Shown here piece by piece: positions 11,901 through 12,776 of a stretch of DNA of 12,776 nucleotides (positions are counted from its first letter, which is position 1; every line of letters starts with the position of its first letter). The notes beneath the pieces were generated by a model. It was not told the DNA's origin, did not search any database, and saw nothing but the letters and a program-made list of their open reading frames with translations. The stretch comes from CAZVCG01 sp964626265 (GTDB lineage: Bacteria; Pseudomonadota; Alphaproteobacteria; UBA9219), in the NCBI GenBank assembly GCA_964626265.1, contig CAZVCG010000048.1, positions 1-12,776 on the forward strand, in the 5' to 3' direction. The position numbers and the translations under genes were made by a program.

Positions 11901-12776
11901 TTATGCGTCGATATTCGTGACGTTCAGCGCGTTTTCGACGATGAAGTCGCGGCGCGGCTCGACCACGTCGCCCATGAGCGTGGAAAACACCTGTTCGGCC
12001 ACGTCGCTCTGATGCACCTTGACCTGCAACAGCGAGCGGATTTTGGGGTTCAGCGTCGTTTCCCAAAGCTGGTCGGGGTTCATCTCGCCCAGCCCTTTGT
12101 AGCGCTGGATCGTCAATCCCTGGCGGCCATGCTCCATGATCGCGTCAACCAATCCGGCGGGGCCGTTCAACGTCACGGGCTTCTTGTCCTTGATCGTAAG
12201 CGTGGCGGGCGCGCTGAAAAGTTTCTGAAGTTCCGCCGTCATGCCGTCAAGGCGGCGCGCTTCGGCCGAGCGCAGCGTGTCGGCGTCGAGCGTAAAGCGG
12301 TTCGTCACGCCGCGGCGCGTACGCGTAAACAGCAAGCCGCCGTTCGTCGTCGCCTCGCCTTTCCAGCCGCGCTCGTTCGCGGGCAAGAGCGCATCGAGCC
12401 GCTTGGCGACATAGGCCGCCGCATCTTGCGCCTGGCTGGCGTCGACCGTAAGGCCCACGCCCAGCGCGCCGGCAATCGCCGCCTGTTCCACAATCGCCTG
12501 ATGCCCGACCTTGCGGTTGAGCGCTTGAATGGCGTTTTTCATGACGCGGGCCTGCTCGATGACCTTGAGCAGCGTTTCGCCCTGCAGCGCCGTATTGTCG
12601 CGTAAGGTTACGACCGCGTCTTCGATGCCCATTTTGATCAAATCGTTTTCCAGCGCGCGGTCGTCTTTCAGATAACGCTCTTTCGCGTTGCCTTTCTTGA
12701 CGCGGTAAAGCGGCGGCTGGGCGATGTAGAGATAACCGCGCTCGATCAGCTCCGGCATCTGGCGGAAGAAAAAGGT
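11901..12776 (-). CDS. gyrB: DNA gyrase subunit B, C-terminal part (5' end outside window)
   Basis: GyrB is the ATPase and part of the DNA-cleavage core of gyrase, which adds negative supercoils. The frame is open through the right edge, reading TFFFRQ before MPELIERGYLYIAQPPLYRVKKG, a typical TOPRIM-distal block. The C-terminal block RYKGLGEMNPDQLWETTLNP is followed by GDVVEPRRDFIVENALNVTNIDA. The ending FIVENALNVTNIDA is GyrB-like and argues against ParE. Between them lies a segment of roughly 160 residues (from about ALQGETLLKVIEQ to the LTIQRYKGLG block) that fits the insert found in Gram-negative GyrB. It is convergent with the acetyltransferase gene. Identification as gyrB is firm; ParE is the only serious alternative. 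Confidence 0.95.
   Translation of the reverse strand, partial: TFFFRQMPELIERGYLYIAQPPLYRVKKGNAKERYLKDDRALENDLIKMGIEDAVVTLRDNTALQGETLLKVIEQARVMKNAIQALNRKVGHQAIVEQAAIAGALGVGLTVDASQAQDAAAYVAKRLDALLPANERGWKGEATTNGGLLFTRTRRGVTNRFTLDADTLRSAEARRLDGMTAELQKLFSAPATLTIKDKKPVTLNGPAGLVDAIMEHGRQGLTIQRYKGLGEMNPDQLWETTLNPKIRSLLQVKVHQSDVAEQVFSTLMGDVVEPRRDFIVENALNVTNIDA

Noticed and set aside
12012..12605. 197-codon plus-strand frame opposite gyrB
   Set aside because: It is antisense to a secure gyrB coding region and is Arg/His/Val-rich as expected of a shadow frame.

Overview
The window is an ordinary stretch of bacterial chromosome. The organism is most likely an alphaproteobacterium: the tRNA-Gly sequence, the ClpA and GyrB ends, and the RuvX, DjlA-like and AmiD-like genes all fit a proteobacterium. 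The class is an inference and the genus cannot be told from this sequence. GC is moderate to high. Few genes show a strong Shine-Dalgarno sequence.

Layout, left to right. Bases 1-740 are the 3' end of clpA (+). Bases 926-1753 hold a DUF2268-type putative zinc protease that looks poorer in GC than its neighbours (+). An MgtC/SapB-family membrane protein (1878-2618, +) and a membrane M48 (HtpX-like) metalloprotease (2726-3766, +) follow. The M48 gene overlaps, tail to tail, a leftward cluster transcribed in the order ruvX, djlA-like, AmiD-like amidase (5777 down to 3747). That cluster diverges from gatC-gatA (5835-7693, +), which supply two subunits of the tRNA-dependent amidotransferase; gatB is not in the window. 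A small secreted LTXXQ (Spy/CpxP-like) protein (8236-7712, -) and tRNA-Gly(CCC) (8421-8348, -) come next. Then come divergent argC (-) and argB (+), the second and third steps of arginine synthesis. A structured 478-bp non-coding gap precedes a GNAT-fold acetyltransferase (11058-11897, +). It converges, with 3 bp between the stops, on the 3' end of gyrB (11901-12776, -).

How the genes relate. Most are housekeeping functions in proteolysis, envelope upkeep, charged-tRNA supply, rRNA processing and recombination, arginine synthesis and topology. The only tight physical couplings are ruvX/djlA (10-bp gap), djlA/amidase (ATGA overlap) and gatC/gatA.

No new multi-gene system, phage, transposase or CRISPR array is visible. 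The most interesting signal lies between the genes. Three intergenic elements (6125-6190, 8439-8543, 10611-10740) share one architecture: two hairpin units facing each other in inverted orientation. In the first two, the two units differ by paired, compensating stem changes. A fourth palindrome sits directly on the 3' end of the tRNA gene. A run of five G-tracts forms the start of the argC reading frame.
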